Assembly (NCBI GenBank): GCA_963720735.1
Contig: CAVRGL010000001.1
Coordinates: 248,001-312,000 of the forward strand
Origin: JBBRHQ01 sp963720735
GTDB taxonomy: Bacteria > Actinomycetota > Thermoleophilia > Solirubrobacterales > 70-9
Direction: 5' to 3'
Length of the DNA: 64,000 nt
Part shown: piece by piece, positions 8,217-16,402 of the stretch
Layout: every line of letters starts with the position of its first letter
How positions within the stretch are numbered: the stretch's first letter is position 1
Notes under the pieces: model-generated
The model's database searches: none
What the model saw: only the letters and a program-made list of their open reading frames with translations
What the model was told of the DNA's origin: nothing
Position numbers and translations under genes: made by a program

Positions 8217-10364
8217 ATGACCAGGATTCGCCAGAAGAACGTGACCGCGGCACAGTGGAGCCCGAACGGGGAGTCGATCGGCGCTCCCGACCTCACCCAG
8301 ATCGACAACCAGGCTTTCGGCGCCAACGTCTTCTCCCCGGCCGAGCAGAAGAAGCGCCTCCAGCCGGAGGTCTACGAGAAGCTCCAGGCGACCCTCGAGC
8401 GCGGCGAGGCCCTCGACCTCTCGCTCGCCGACGCTGTGGCCGAGGCGATGAAGGAGTGGGCCCTGGAGAAGGGCGCCACCCACTACACGCACGTCTTCCA
8501 GCCTCTGACCGGGCTGACGGCCGAAAAGCACGACTCCTTCCTCGAGCCGGCCGGCGACGGGACCGCGATCGCCCGCTTCCGCGGCAGCGAGCTGATCCAG
8601 GGCGAGCCCGACGCGTCCTCATTCCCGACCGGCGGGATCCGCGCCACCTTCGAGGCGCGTGGCTACACCGCCTGGGACCCGACCAGCCCGGCCTTCATCC
8701 TCGAGAACCCGAACGGCGCCCTGCTCTGCATCCCGACCGCCTTCGCCTCCTGGACCGGCGAGGCGCTCGACGCCAAGGTGCCGCTGCTGCGCTCGATGGA
8801 CGCGCTCTCGCGCTCGGCGATCCGCGCGCTGCGCCTGCTGGGCGACGAGAGCTCGCAGCGCGTCTTCACCACCGTCGGTCCCGAGCAGGAGTACTTCCTG
8901 ATCGACGAGCAGTACTACTTCGAGCGGCCCGACCTGGTCACCACCGGGCGAACTCTGTTCGGCGCCCAGCCGCCGAAGGGCCACGAGCTCGACGATCACT
9001 ACTTCGGCTCGATTCCCGAGCGGGTGCTCGCCTACATGATGGATTACGAGCGCGAGCTGCGGAAGCTCGGCGTGCCGGTGAAGACCCGCCACAACGAGGT
9101 CGCCCCGGGCCAGTACGAGATCGCGCCGATATTCGAGAACTCCAACGTCGGCTCCGATCACCAGCAGCTGACCATGCAGCTGATGCAGAGCGTCGCCCGG
9201 AGGTACGGGCTCGTCTGCCTCCTGCACGAGAAGCCCTTCGCCGGTGTCAACGGCTCCGGCAAGCACAACAACTGGTCGATGGGCACCGACACCGGGACCA
9301 ACCTGATGGAGCCCGGCGAGACCCCGGCGGAGAACATCAGCTTCCTGTTCTTCTGCGCGGCTGTGATCGAGGCCGTCAACAAGCACCAGGGGCTGCTGCG
9401 CGCCTCGGTCGCGAACATCGGCCAGGACCACCGGCTCGGGGCCAACGAGGCACCGCCGGCGATCATCTCGATCTTCCTCGGCGCAGAGCTCGACAGGGTG
9501 TTCGAGACGATCTCCGCCGGGGAGGGCGATCCCAACACGCCGGGCTCGACCCTTGAGCTGGGGGCAACGGTGCTCCCGCCGCTGCCGATGCATGGCGGCG
9601 ACCGCAACCGCACCTCGCCATTCGCCTTCACCGGCAACAAGTTCGAGTTCAGGGCGCTGGGTTCGAGCATGTCGCTCGCCTTCCCCAACACGGTCCTGAA
9701 CACGATCGTCGCCGAGGCGATCGACAACATGGCCGACTCGCTGGAGAAGCGGCTCGGCGACGGATCCGACCTGGCCGAGGCGGTGACCGCCGTGGTCCGG
9801 GACGCCTACGAGGCCAACAAGCAGGTCTGCTTCGGCGGTGACAACTACGCCGAGGAGTGGCACGCCGAGGCCGAGAAGCGGGGGTTGAAGAACCTGCGGA
9901 CCTCGCCGGACGCGCTGCCGGAGGTGATCTCCGAGCAGACGGTCGCCGCCTTCGAGCACTACAACGTGCTCTCGAAGCGCGAGCTCGAGTCCCGCTACGA
10001 GGTCTCGGTCGAGCAGTACACGATTCTCGCCAACATCGAAGCGGAGACGACCGCCTCGATCGCCCGCACGATGCTGCTGCCCGCAGCGTTGCGCTACCTC
10101 GCCCTGATGGAGGAGGCCGAGGTCGGCGCCCTCGACGAGGAGATCCGGCCCCTGGTCAGCGAGTTCGTTGACGCGATCCAGGAGCTCGAGGCGGCCAACG
10201 CCTATCCCGACGGGCTCGAGGGACTGGAGCTCGCGGTCTTCGCCCGCGACAGCCAGCTGGCGGCGATGGCGAAGGTCCGCGAGGTCGCCGACCGCCTCGA
10301 GAAGCTGGTCGCGGACGACCTCTGGCCACTGCCCAAGTACTCGGAGATGCTGTTCATCAAGTAG
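8217..10364 (+). CDS. glnN: Type III glutamine synthetase
   Basis: Forms glutamine from glutamate, ammonium and ATP; 715 residues, the length typical of GSIII (about 700-730) and far longer than GSI. The N-terminus has the GSIII block IDNQAFGANVFSPAEQKKRL. The ATP/metal-site motifs are VGPEQEYFLID, RHNEVAPGQYEIAPIFEN, NGSGKHNNWSMGTDTG and ANEAPPAIISIFLG. I chose the ATG at 8217 over an upstream in-frame ATG because an AGGAGG stands at about 8199. The gene diverges from the gntR-amine oxidase pair. That pairing suggests it reclaims ammonium released by amine oxidation, which is inference. A second GS-fold gene (puuA) lies in the same neighbourhood. Confidence 0.95.
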   Translation: MTRIRQKNVTAAQWSPNGESIGAPDLTQIDNQAFGANVFSPAEQKKRLQPEVYEKLQATLERGEALDLSLADAVAEAMKEWALEKGATHYTHVFQPLTGLTAEKHDSFLEPAGDGTAIARFRGSELIQGEPDASSFPTGGIRATFEARGYTAWDPTSPAFILENPNGALLCIPTAFASWTGEALDAKVPLLRSMDALSRSAIRALRLLGDESSQRVFTTVGPEQEYFLIDEQYYFERPDLVTTGRTLFGAQPPKGHELDDHYFGSIPERVLAYMMDYERELRKLGVPVKTRHNEVAPGQYEIAPIFENSNVGSDHQQLTMQLMQSVARRYGLVCLLHEKPFAGVNGSGKHNNWSMGTDTGTNLMEPGETPAENISFLFFCAAVIEAVNKHQGLLRASVANIGQDHRLGANEAPPAIISIFLGAELDRVFETISAGEGDPNTPGSTLELGATVLPPLPMHGGDRNRTSPFAFTGNKFEFRALGSSMSLAFPNTVLNTIVAEAIDNMADSLEKRLGDGSDLAEAVTAVVRDAYEANKQVCFGGDNYAEEWHAEAEKRGLKNLRTSPDALPEVISEQTVAAFEHYNVLSKRELESRYEVSVEQYTILANIEAETTASIARTMLLPAALRYLALMEEAEVGALDEEIRPLVSEFVDAIQELEAANAYPDGLEGLELAVFARDSQLAAMAKVREVADRLEKLVADDLWPLPKYSEMLFIK

Positions 10365-10366
10365 GC

Positions 10367-10389
10367 GGCCGGCGCTCGAAAGCCCGGCC
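10367..10389 (+). terminator. Hairpin after the type III glutamine synthetase
   Basis: GGCCGG (10367-10372) and CCGGCC (10384-10389) form a 6-bp stem with an 11-base loop starting three bases after the stop codon. There is no strong T-tract. A terminator is likely from position only. Confidence 0.4.
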
Positions 10390-10467
10390 CCGTGCCTTTG
10401 GGTGAGCTGAGGCAGACTCGGTGCTATTCTTGAGTTTATTGATCGGCTTTAGTTGAAAGGAACTGCG

Positions 10468-10671
10468 ATGGGCACCGCACCGAATCTGTTCAGCTCCGCA
10501 AACGTCGATCCCGGCACACGCAGTCAGGACGAGAGCTCCACTCACCGGATCTCCTCCCTGTTCGCCGCTGTCCGCGAGCACCGGGCGCGCACCGGCGGCA
10601 GACCGCTGCGACTCCGCAGCCCCGACGACGCGCTGGCTCGCCACGCCCGGAGCCTCTACGAGCGCCCATGA
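10468..10671 (+). CDS. Small hypothetical protein (67 aa)
   Basis: Begins MGTAPNLFSSANVDPGTRSQ, with a GAAAGGAA ribosome site 6-8 bases before the ATG, and ends TGA at 10671. It is rich in Arg, Ser and Asp, with an amphipathic middle (ISSLFAAVREHRARTG). It has no signal peptide, Cys motif or family that I recognise. The 103 bases before it are locally AT-rich around 10425-10455, suitable for a promoter. A second small gene follows 25 bases downstream, so the pair may be one unit. The codon pattern and ribosome site support a real gene. Confidence 0.55.
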   Translation: MGTAPNLFSSANVDPGTRSQDESSTHRISSLFAAVREHRARTGGRPLRLRSPDDALARHARSLYERP

Positions 10672-10696
10672 CCATCCCGAGCGCAGGGAGCTGACG

Positions 10697-10864
10697 ATGG
10701 GCGACCGCACCCCCGACCTTCCCACCGAAGAGCTGATCTGGTTCGCCTGGCCTCCTCAGCCGCCCCGCACGGCGGCCCACGTTGAGGCGGACCAGGAAGC
10801 GGCCGATCTGATCGGCCCGGTCACCGCTGAAGAGCCGCCCCCCGATCAGGAGGAGTCCGGGTAG
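10697..10864 (+). CDS. Very small acidic hypothetical protein (55 aa)
   Basis: ATG at 10697 preceded by GGGAGC; the reading frame encodes a 55-residue acidic protein with an aromatic/proline patch (ELIWFAWPPQPPRTA) and an acidic tail (EEPPPDQEESG), closing at TAG 10862-10864. It follows the 67-residue gene on the same strand and converges with the 95-residue gene downstream. No family recognised. The Trp-Pro patch suggests a binding peptide, but no function is assigned. Confidence 0.45.
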   Translation: MGDRTPDLPTEELIWFAWPPQPPRTAAHVEADQEAADLIGPVTAEEPPPDQEESG

Positions 10865-10870
10865 CGCTCC

Positions 10871-11158
10871 TCAGCCGGTCTGCAGGTTCGCGACCTCGAA
10901 GGAACGCTCGTCGGGCGGCCCCTGGAAGCCGCCCTCCGCCCGCTCCAAGCCGGGCAGCAGCTCCTCGTCGCGGAACCACACCCAGTCGGCCTCGGAGTCG
11001 AAGATGGCGATGATCTGCCAACCGTCCGCGGTCGGTCCCGCCGCGTGATAGATCTGCCCTGCCGGCAGGCTGCCGTCGGCCGGGTGCACTGCCGCCAGTG
11101 ACGCCCTGTACTGGTCCTCGGTCCCGCCGGCGAAGTGGTGAGTGATGCCGTAGGCCAC
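10871..11158 (-). CDS. Small dimeric alpha/beta-barrel-like protein (95 aa)
   Basis: The 95 residues start MAYGITHHFAGGTEDQYRAS at a GTG (11156-11158), with AAAGGAGG well placed upstream. The order of a short beta strand, a helix (TEDQYRASLAAVH), GWQIIAIFDSEADWVWFRDE and LPGLE resembles the antibiotic-monooxygenase/stress-responsive ferredoxin-like fold seen in many small actinobacterial proteins. No catalytic motif can be named. It stands alone between the small genes and the hydrogenase-por run. Confidence 0.6.
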   Translation of the reverse strand: MAYGITHHFAGGTEDQYRASLAAVHPADGSLPAGQIYHAAGPTADGWQIIAIFDSEADWVWFRDEELLPGLERAEGGFQGPPDERSFEVANLQTG

Positions 11159-11229
11159 CTTTCTGCCTCCTTTGCTCTCGGATCGATCCGCGGCAGCCTA
11201 TGCCGCCGGCGTGGTGAAGGCAACCACCC

Positions 11230-11250
11230 GCCGGCCCCTAGACGGCCGGC
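11230..11250 (-). terminator. Perfect hairpin at the end of the hyd-por gene run
   Basis: GCCGGCC (11230-11236) and GGCCGGC (11244-11250) make a perfect 7-bp stem with a 7-base loop, directly after the stop codon (11251-11253) of the last gene of the minus-strand run. A second imperfect stem (GCCGGCG...CGCCGGC) lies immediately beyond. This is the natural end of the hydrogenase-por transcript, without a T-run. Confidence 0.5.
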
Positions 11251-12899
11251 TCAGATCTGCTCGGGGACCATTTCGATCGCACCGCTTGGGCACTCCGCCA
11301 CGCACATCCCGCAGCCCTTGCAGAAGTCGAGGTCGATCTCGTAGCCGTTGAGGTTGGCGCTCGCTGCCTCGCTCAGCTTCAGGACAGCGTTGTCGGGGCA
11401 GACGCCGTAGCAGTTGTCGCAGGAGAAGCAGTTGCCGCAGGAGAGGCACCGCCGCGCCTCGTACAGCGCGTTTGACTCGCCCAGGGGGTGCTTGACCTCG
11501 TCGAAGGTCTGGGTGCGCCGGGCCAGCTCCAGCTCCTCGCGGTGGGTACGGGGAGCGTCGGCGTAATACCAGGTGTTGAGCGTCTCGAAGGAGGCGAGCT
11601 GATGGCGCGGCGGCTCCTCGTACTCGCCTCCCCGAAGCCAGACGTCGATGTTGCGGGCCGCCTTCTTGCCGTGGCCGACCCCGACCGTGACGGTGCGCTC
11701 CGCCGGCACCATGTCGCCCCCGGCGAAGATCCCGTCGTGGCCGGTCATCATGTTCGGCCCGACCTCGACCACGCCGTCGTCGACCTCGATCTCGGGAACG
11801 TCGTCGAGCAGCGAGAGGTCCACGTCCTGGCCCAGCGCCAGCACCACCGAGTCGGCCTCCAGCTCCTCCAGCTCCCCGGTCGGCTGCGGGAAGCCGGTCT
11901 CGTCGAGCTCCATCTTCTCCAGCACCAGCTTCCCCTCGTCGGCCTGCTTGATCGTCGAGAGCCACTTCATCATCACCCCCTCCTGCTCGGCCTCTTCGAC
12001 CTCGAAGTCCTGGGCGGGCATCCGCTCCCGGGTGCGCCTGTAGACGATGATCGCCTCCTCCGCCCCGAGCCGCTTCGCGGTGCGGGCCGCGTCCATCGCC
12101 GTGTCGCCGCCGCCGTAGATGACCACCCGCCGCCCCAGCATCGGCTTCTCCTCGCCCTCCATGCTGCGCAGCAGCGAGACCGCGTCGAGGATGTGGGCGG
12201 CCTCGCCTGCGGGGATGTAGGCGCGCTTGCCGATGTGGGCGCCGACCGCGAGGAAGGCCGCGTCGAAGCCGCCCTCGCGCATGCTCTCCAGCACGTTGGT
12301 GACCTTGCGATTCAGCTCCAGCTCGACGCCCATCTCGAGGATGCGCTTCACTTCGGCGTCGAGCAGGTCGCGCGGCAGGCGGTACTTGGGGATGCCGAAG
12401 CGCATCATCCCCCCCGCCATCGGCCCCGCCTCGTGGATCGAAACCTCATGCCCGAGGCGGTTCAGGTGATAGGCGGCCGAGAGCCCGGAGGGCCCGGCTC
12501 CGACCACCAGCACCCGCTTTCCGGTCGGCTCGGCATTCACCTCCACCGTCCAGCCCTGGCGGATCGCCTCATCGCCGAGGAAGCCCTCGACCGAGTTGAT
12601 CCCCACCGCCTCGTCGAGCTTGGCGCGGTTGCACTCGGTCTCGCACGGGTGATAGCAGACCCTCCCCATGATCGCCGGGAACGGGTTCTCCTCCATGATC
12701 CGGCGCCAGGCCCGCTCGTATCCCTCCCCCCTCCCTCGGCCTCATATAGCCAGGACTGGATGTTCTCGCCCGCCGGGCAGGCGTGGTTGCAGGGCGGCAG
12801 GCGGTCGACATAGACGGCGCGCTCGGTCCGCCAGCTGCCGGTCTTGTTCGCCAGGCTGGAGCCGACGTCGAGGGTGATCGCGAAGGGCTTCTCGCTCAT
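11251..12899 (-). CDS. GltD-like NAD(P)-binding flavoprotein with N- and C-terminal Fe-S clusters (Por-associated), one frameshift
   Basis: Electron-transfer flavoprotein of about 549 residues. The N-terminal Fe-S part has CNHACPAGENIQSWL and CYHPCETECNRAKLDEAVG. Then come an FAD-binding VVGAGPSGLSAAYHLN, an NAD(P)-binding YGGGDTAMDAARTAKRLGAE, and a C-terminal ferredoxin-like region with CLSCGNCFSCDNCYGVCP and CKGCGMCVAECP for two [4Fe-4S] clusters. It follows porB by ten bases. No separate PorD ferredoxin is present, so this protein probably supplies it and links pyruvate oxidation to NAD(P). The start MSEKPFAITLDVG (12899) is in another frame; the shift lies at 12728-12742 in a run of G residues, the kind of place where sequencing indels occur. 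Confidence 0.82.
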
Positions 12900-12909
12900 C
12901 GCCTCACCC

Positions 12910-14031
12910 CTATTGCGCCCCATGATGCGTCTCGGCCAGCAGCCGCATCAGGTTGCTCTCGTCCTCGCTCGGCCTCGCCGGCCTGTCCGAGGGTTCCGCC
13001 GCGTCCGTGGCGCTGCCGGGCAGCTCCGCCCCCTGATCGGCGTCGGCGAGCAGCCCAAACCGCCGGATGTTGCGGTCGGCGATCGCCTGCAGCCGCGCGA
13101 TCACGTCGGGGCGGCCGTTCTCGCCGAACAGGTGCGCGTAGCGTCGCTGCAGCTTCAGGTACTCGGAGACCGGGACCGGCTTGCGGATCTTTGAGACCCC
13201 GGTCACCTCGCCGTTCTCCGCCTCGAACACCGGGAAGAGGCCGGTCTCCTTGACCAGCCGCGCGATCCGGATCGTGTCGCGCGAGGCGGCGCCCCAGCCG
13301 AGCGGGCAGGGTACGAAGACGTGGAGGTAGCGCGCTCCCCGGAACTCCATCGCGCGCTCCACCTTCGCCTCCAAGTCGCGCAGCTCGGAGACGGTCGCCG
13401 TCGCCACGTAGGGGATCTCGTGCGCCATCGCGATCAGCGGCGCGTTCTTTCCCTGGCCGAAGACGTTGCCCGGCTCCTCTCCGACCGGCTTGGTGGTCGC
13501 CGTGCGGGCGGCGGGTGGCGTCGCTCCGGAGCGCTGTACGCCGGTGTTCATGTAGGCCTCGTTGTCGTAGCAGACATAGAGCACGTCGTCGTTTCGCTCG
13601 AACAGGCCGGAGAGGCAGGCGAATCCGATGTCCAGCGTGCCCCCGTCGCCGCCCTGGCCGATCACCCGAACGTCGTCGCGACCCTTGGCCTTCAGCGCCG
13701 CCGCGACCCCGGTTGCGACCGCCGGCGCGTTCCCGAACAGCGAGTGGATCCACGGCATCTGCCACGAGGACTCCGGATAGGGGGTCGAGAAGACCTCCAG
13801 GCATCCGGTCGCATTGGTGGCGATCAGCCGGTCGCCGGCGGCCCGCATCGCGGCGTCGAGCACGTAGCGTGCCCCCAGCGCCTCGCCGCACCCCTGGCAG
13901 GCACGGTGCCCGGAGGTCAGCGCGTTGGAGCGATCGGCGCGCGCCTGGACGGAACGCTCCTCAGGATCGAGCAGCCGGTTGCCGACCACATACGTTCCCG
14001 CCTGATACATCTTCAGTTCCTGGTAGGGCAT
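12910..14031 (-). CDS. porB: Pyruvate:ferredoxin oxidoreductase, beta (TPP-binding) subunit
   Basis: Thiamine-diphosphate subunit of a 2-oxoacid:ferredoxin oxidoreductase, 373 residues. The Cys-containing ALTSGHRACQGCGEALGARY lies near the N-terminus. The TPP/Mg site is GQGGDGGTLDIGFACLSGLF, followed by YDNEAYMNTGVQRS, typical of the PorB branch. There are extra Cys residues (C-P-C near LHVFVPCPLGWG). The ATG at 14029-14031 lies 20 bases downstream of porA, in one run with porG, porA and the flavoprotein. Pyruvate is the most likely substrate from the PorB-type motif; 2-ketoisovalerate or indolepyruvate enzymes are less likely but not excluded. Confidence 0.92.
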   Translation of the reverse strand: MPYQELKMYQAGTYVVGNRLLDPEERSVQARADRSNALTSGHRACQGCGEALGARYVLDAAMRAAGDRLIATNATGCLEVFSTPYPESSWQMPWIHSLFGNAPAVATGVAAALKAKGRDDVRVIGQGGDGGTLDIGFACLSGLFERNDDVLYVCYDNEAYMNTGVQRSGATPPAARTATTKPVGEEPGNVFGQGKNAPLIAMAHEIPYVATATVSELRDLEAKVERAMEFRGARYLHVFVPCPLGWGAASRDTIRIARLVKETGLFPVFEAENGEVTGVSKIRKPVPVSEYLKLQRRYAHLFGENGRPDVIARLQAIADRNIRRFGLLADADQGAELPGSATDAAEPSDRPARPSEDESNLMRLLAETHHGAQ

Positions 14032-14051
14032 GGCTCCTCCTCGGCTCCGGC

Positions 14052-15305
14052 TCAGTGAGGTCGGGCGGCGACGACGCCGATGTCGCGCAGCATGTTCTCC
14101 TCGTGGGGCCCCGAGGCCTGGCCACCCCGCATCCGCTCGAGTTCTCGCTCGACCAGTTCCCAGTCCAGGTCGAGGAAGGAAAGCGGCCGCAGCCGGTCGG
14201 CGACCGCGTCCTCGAACAACCGCCGCAGCGAAGCCCGGGTGATCGCCCGCCCACCGAGGCCGGCGATCACCGTGTAGCCGTGCAGCTGTATCCCCGACAG
14301 CGCCGTCCGCACGTTGGCCGAGAGGATGCCGCCGATCCCGACCGCCAGCGCCTTCTCGATCACCACCACCCGCTCAGCGCCGCTCAGCGCCGTGCGGACC
14401 TCCTCCAGCGGGAACGGCCGGAACGACTTGATCCCGAGCGCCCCGATCGAGACGCCCTCGTCGCGCAGCGCGTCGATCGTCTCTTCGATCGTCCCCAGCA
14501 CGGAGCCCAAGGCGACGACGATCGTCTCGGCGTCCTCGGCGCGGTAGGAGCGCACCAGGCCCCCCGACTCGCGCCCGAACGCCTCGGCGAACTCGCCGGC
14601 GATCCGCGGGATCAGGTCGAGCGCCTGCATCTGCTTTGCGTGAGCGAGGTACTTGACCTCGAAGAATGCCTCCGGACCGACCATCGCCCCGATCGTCACC
14701 GGGTCCGCCGGATCGAGCACCTGGCGCGGCTCGAACGCGGGCAGGAAGGCGTCGACCTGGCCGGGTTCGGGCAGGTCGACCCGCTCGTAGGCGTGGGTGA
14801 GGATGAAGCCGTCCATGCAGACCATCACCGGCAGCGAGATCTCCTCCGCAAGCCGGTAGGCCTGGATGTGGAGGTCGAGCGCCTCCTGGTTGGTCTCGGC
14901 GTAGAGCTGAACCCAGCCGGAATCTCGCTGGGACATCGCGTCGCTGTGGTCGTTCCAGATGTTGATCGGGGCGCCAATCGCCCGGTTGGCCACGGTCATG
15001 ACGATCGGCAGGCCGAGCCCGGAGGCGTTGAACAGCGCCTCGGCCATGTAGAGCAGGCCCTGGCTGGCGGTCGCCGTATAGGCGCGCGCTCCCGCCGCCG
15101 AGGCGCCGATCGCCACCGACATCGCCGCGAACTCCGACTCGACCGAGACGTACTCACAGGGGTCGAGGTCACGGGTCCTGACCAGGTCGGAGAGATGCTC
15201 GACGATGTGCGTCTGGGGGGAGATCGGATAGGCGCAGATCACCTCGGGCCTGCACATCGCGACGGCCTCAGCGACAGCGCGGGAGCCCTCCTCCTGCCTA
15301 AGCAC
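14052..15305 (-). CDS. porA: Pyruvate:ferredoxin oxidoreductase, alpha subunit
   Basis: Alpha subunit (domains I and II), 417 residues. Landmarks are YPISPQTHIVEHLSDLV, EYVSVESEFAAMSVAIGAS, YTATASQGLLYMAEALF and the acceptor-side RAIGAPINIWNDHSDAMSQRDSGW, all characteristic of PorA. It carries out oxidative decarboxylation of pyruvate to acetyl-CoA with PorB and PorG. It starts at GTG 15303-15305, overlapping the porG stop (15298-15300) by 8 bases, which points to translational coupling. It ends 20 bases before porB. Confidence 0.92.
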   Translation of the reverse strand: MLRQEEGSRAVAEAVAMCRPEVICAYPISPQTHIVEHLSDLVRTRDLDPCEYVSVESEFAAMSVAIGASAAGARAYTATASQGLLYMAEALFNASGLGLPIVMTVANRAIGAPINIWNDHSDAMSQRDSGWVQLYAETNQEALDLHIQAYRLAEEISLPVMVCMDGFILTHAYERVDLPEPGQVDAFLPAFEPRQVLDPADPVTIGAMVGPEAFFEVKYLAHAKQMQALDLIPRIAGEFAEAFGRESGGLVRSYRAEDAETIVVALGSVLGTIEETIDALRDEGVSIGALGIKSFRPFPLEEVRTALSGAERVVVIEKALAVGIGGILSANVRTALSGIQLHGYTVIAGLGGRAITRASLRRLFEDAVADRLRPLSFLDLDWELVERELERMRGGQASGPHEENMLRDIGVVAARPH

Positions 15306-15909
15306 CGGCGGTCTCCCGCTGCTCGTCCCGGACGAGGTCGAAGGCGGCCTCGGCGGCGCTGACGTTGCGCTCGCCGATCGAGCCGGCGAACTTCTGGCGG
15401 ATCGCAGCGGCGACTGCGCCGATCGAGATCAGGCCACTGAGCGCGGCGAAGCCACCGAGCAACACCGCGTTGGGCAGGGGACGCCCGAGGTGCTCCCGGG
15501 CCAGGTCGGTCGCCGGAACGGTCAGCAACCGCTCCGGCTGAAAGCGATCCTCGAGCTCGGAGAGCCCGAGCTCGCCGATCCCCCTCGTCGAGTTGATCAG
15601 CACGTATCCCTCCGGAGACAGCCCGCTGAACACGTCCACCTGATGCAGCAGGGTCGGGTCCTGGATGATCAGAGCGTCGGGCTCGGAGATCGGCTCGCGG
15701 GTGCGGATCTCGCGGTCGTCGATCCGGCAGTAGGAGGTCACCGGGGCTCCGGTGCGCTCGGAGCCGAAGCTGGGGAAGGCCTGAGCGTGGCGCCCCTCGA
15801 GGAAGGCGGCGATCGAGAGCATCTCCGCGGCAGTGACGGCGCCCTGCCCGCCGCGGCCGTGGATTCTCACCTCGAAGATCGGGTCCCCTTCCTCACGTCT
15901 GCCAATCAT
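15298..15909 (-). CDS. porG: Pyruvate:ferredoxin oxidoreductase, gamma subunit
   Basis: Gamma domain of the 2-oxoacid oxidoreductase, 203 residues from ATG 15907-15909. It starts MIGRREEGDPIFEVRIHGRG; the RIHGRGGQGAVTAAEML motif and AQAFPSFGSERTGAPVTSYCR are diagnostic. The frame is open a little further upstream, but that extension is Arg-rich and lies within the protease gene. The start overlaps the hydrogenase maturation protease gene by 17 bases, tying the por genes to the hydrogenase genes in one transcript. The order is G-A-B with no D (ferredoxin) subunit. Confidence 0.92.
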   Translation of the reverse strand: MIGRREEGDPIFEVRIHGRGGQGAVTAAEMLSIAAFLEGRHAQAFPSFGSERTGAPVTSYCRIDDREIRTREPISEPDALIIQDPTLLHQVDVFSGLSPEGYVLINSTRGIGELGLSELEDRFQPERLLTVPATDLAREHLGRPLPNAVLLGGFAALSGLISIGAVAAAIRQKFAGSIGERNVSAAEAAFDLVRDEQRETAGA

Positions 15910-16402
15910 CCTCCGACGCCGCCCGGGTCGCAACCGTACGAAACCGCCTCCTCGATGCGGCATTCAGCGAGGCGGCGATCTCCTCGGCGACCTTCGCCGC
16001 GGCCCGCGCCACCTGCGGAAGCGGCTTCGACCCCGCCTCGAAGCGCGCACCCTCGATGCCGAAGATCGAGAGCTCCGGCGGCAGCCGCCCCAGGGCCCGC
16101 GCCAGCTCAACCGCCTCGGCCAGCCCGAGGGCGTGGGTCGAAGGAGCGGCGAGCATCGCCGGGAGCGGGCCGGCGCCGGCGTCGAGCCGGTGCACGAAGC
16201 CCGGCTCGCCGCCGGAGCTGACCGCGTCGGCGACGATCACCGCTCGCTCACCGCCGAACGACTCGATCAGGTCGATCGGCTCCCCGTCGAGCTCGATCAC
16301 GACCAGGCCCGGCGGGGCGAGGTCGCGCAGCCGGGCCGCGACGATCAGCCCCGCGGCGTCGTCGCCGCGGATCGGGTTGCCGATGCCGACGAAGAGGGTC
16401 AT
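15893..16402 (-). CDS. NiFe hydrogenase maturation endopeptidase (HyaD/HoxW family)
   Basis: Cleaves the C-terminal tail of the hydrogenase large subunit after Ni insertion; 169 residues. The N-terminal VGIGNPIRGDDAAGLIVAARL is the family signature, with the Asp of GDD as a Ni-sensing ligand. A second Asp (VVIELDGEP/VIVADAVSSGG) and a His (STHALGLAEAVELA) fit the other ligand positions. ATG overlaps the stop of the large subunit gene (ATGA at 16399-16402), so it is translated with its substrate. No hypA-F accessory genes lie in the window. Confidence 0.9.
   Translation of the reverse strand: MTLFVGIGNPIRGDDAAGLIVAARLRDLAPPGLVVIELDGEPIDLIESFGGERAVIVADAVSSGGEPGFVHRLDAGAGPLPAMLAAPSTHALGLAEAVELARALGRLPPELSIFGIEGARFEAGSKPLPQVARAAAKVAEEIAASLNAASRRRFRTVATRAASEDDWQT

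Noticed and set aside
8255..9556. 433-codon plus-strand open frame inside glnN
   Set aside because: It is Arg/Pro/Ala-rich shadow sequence of the type III glutamine synthetase in another frame, without motifs.
13515..15362. 615-codon plus-strand open frame opposite porB/porA
   Set aside because: Arg/Pro-rich shadow of por genes on the other strand.
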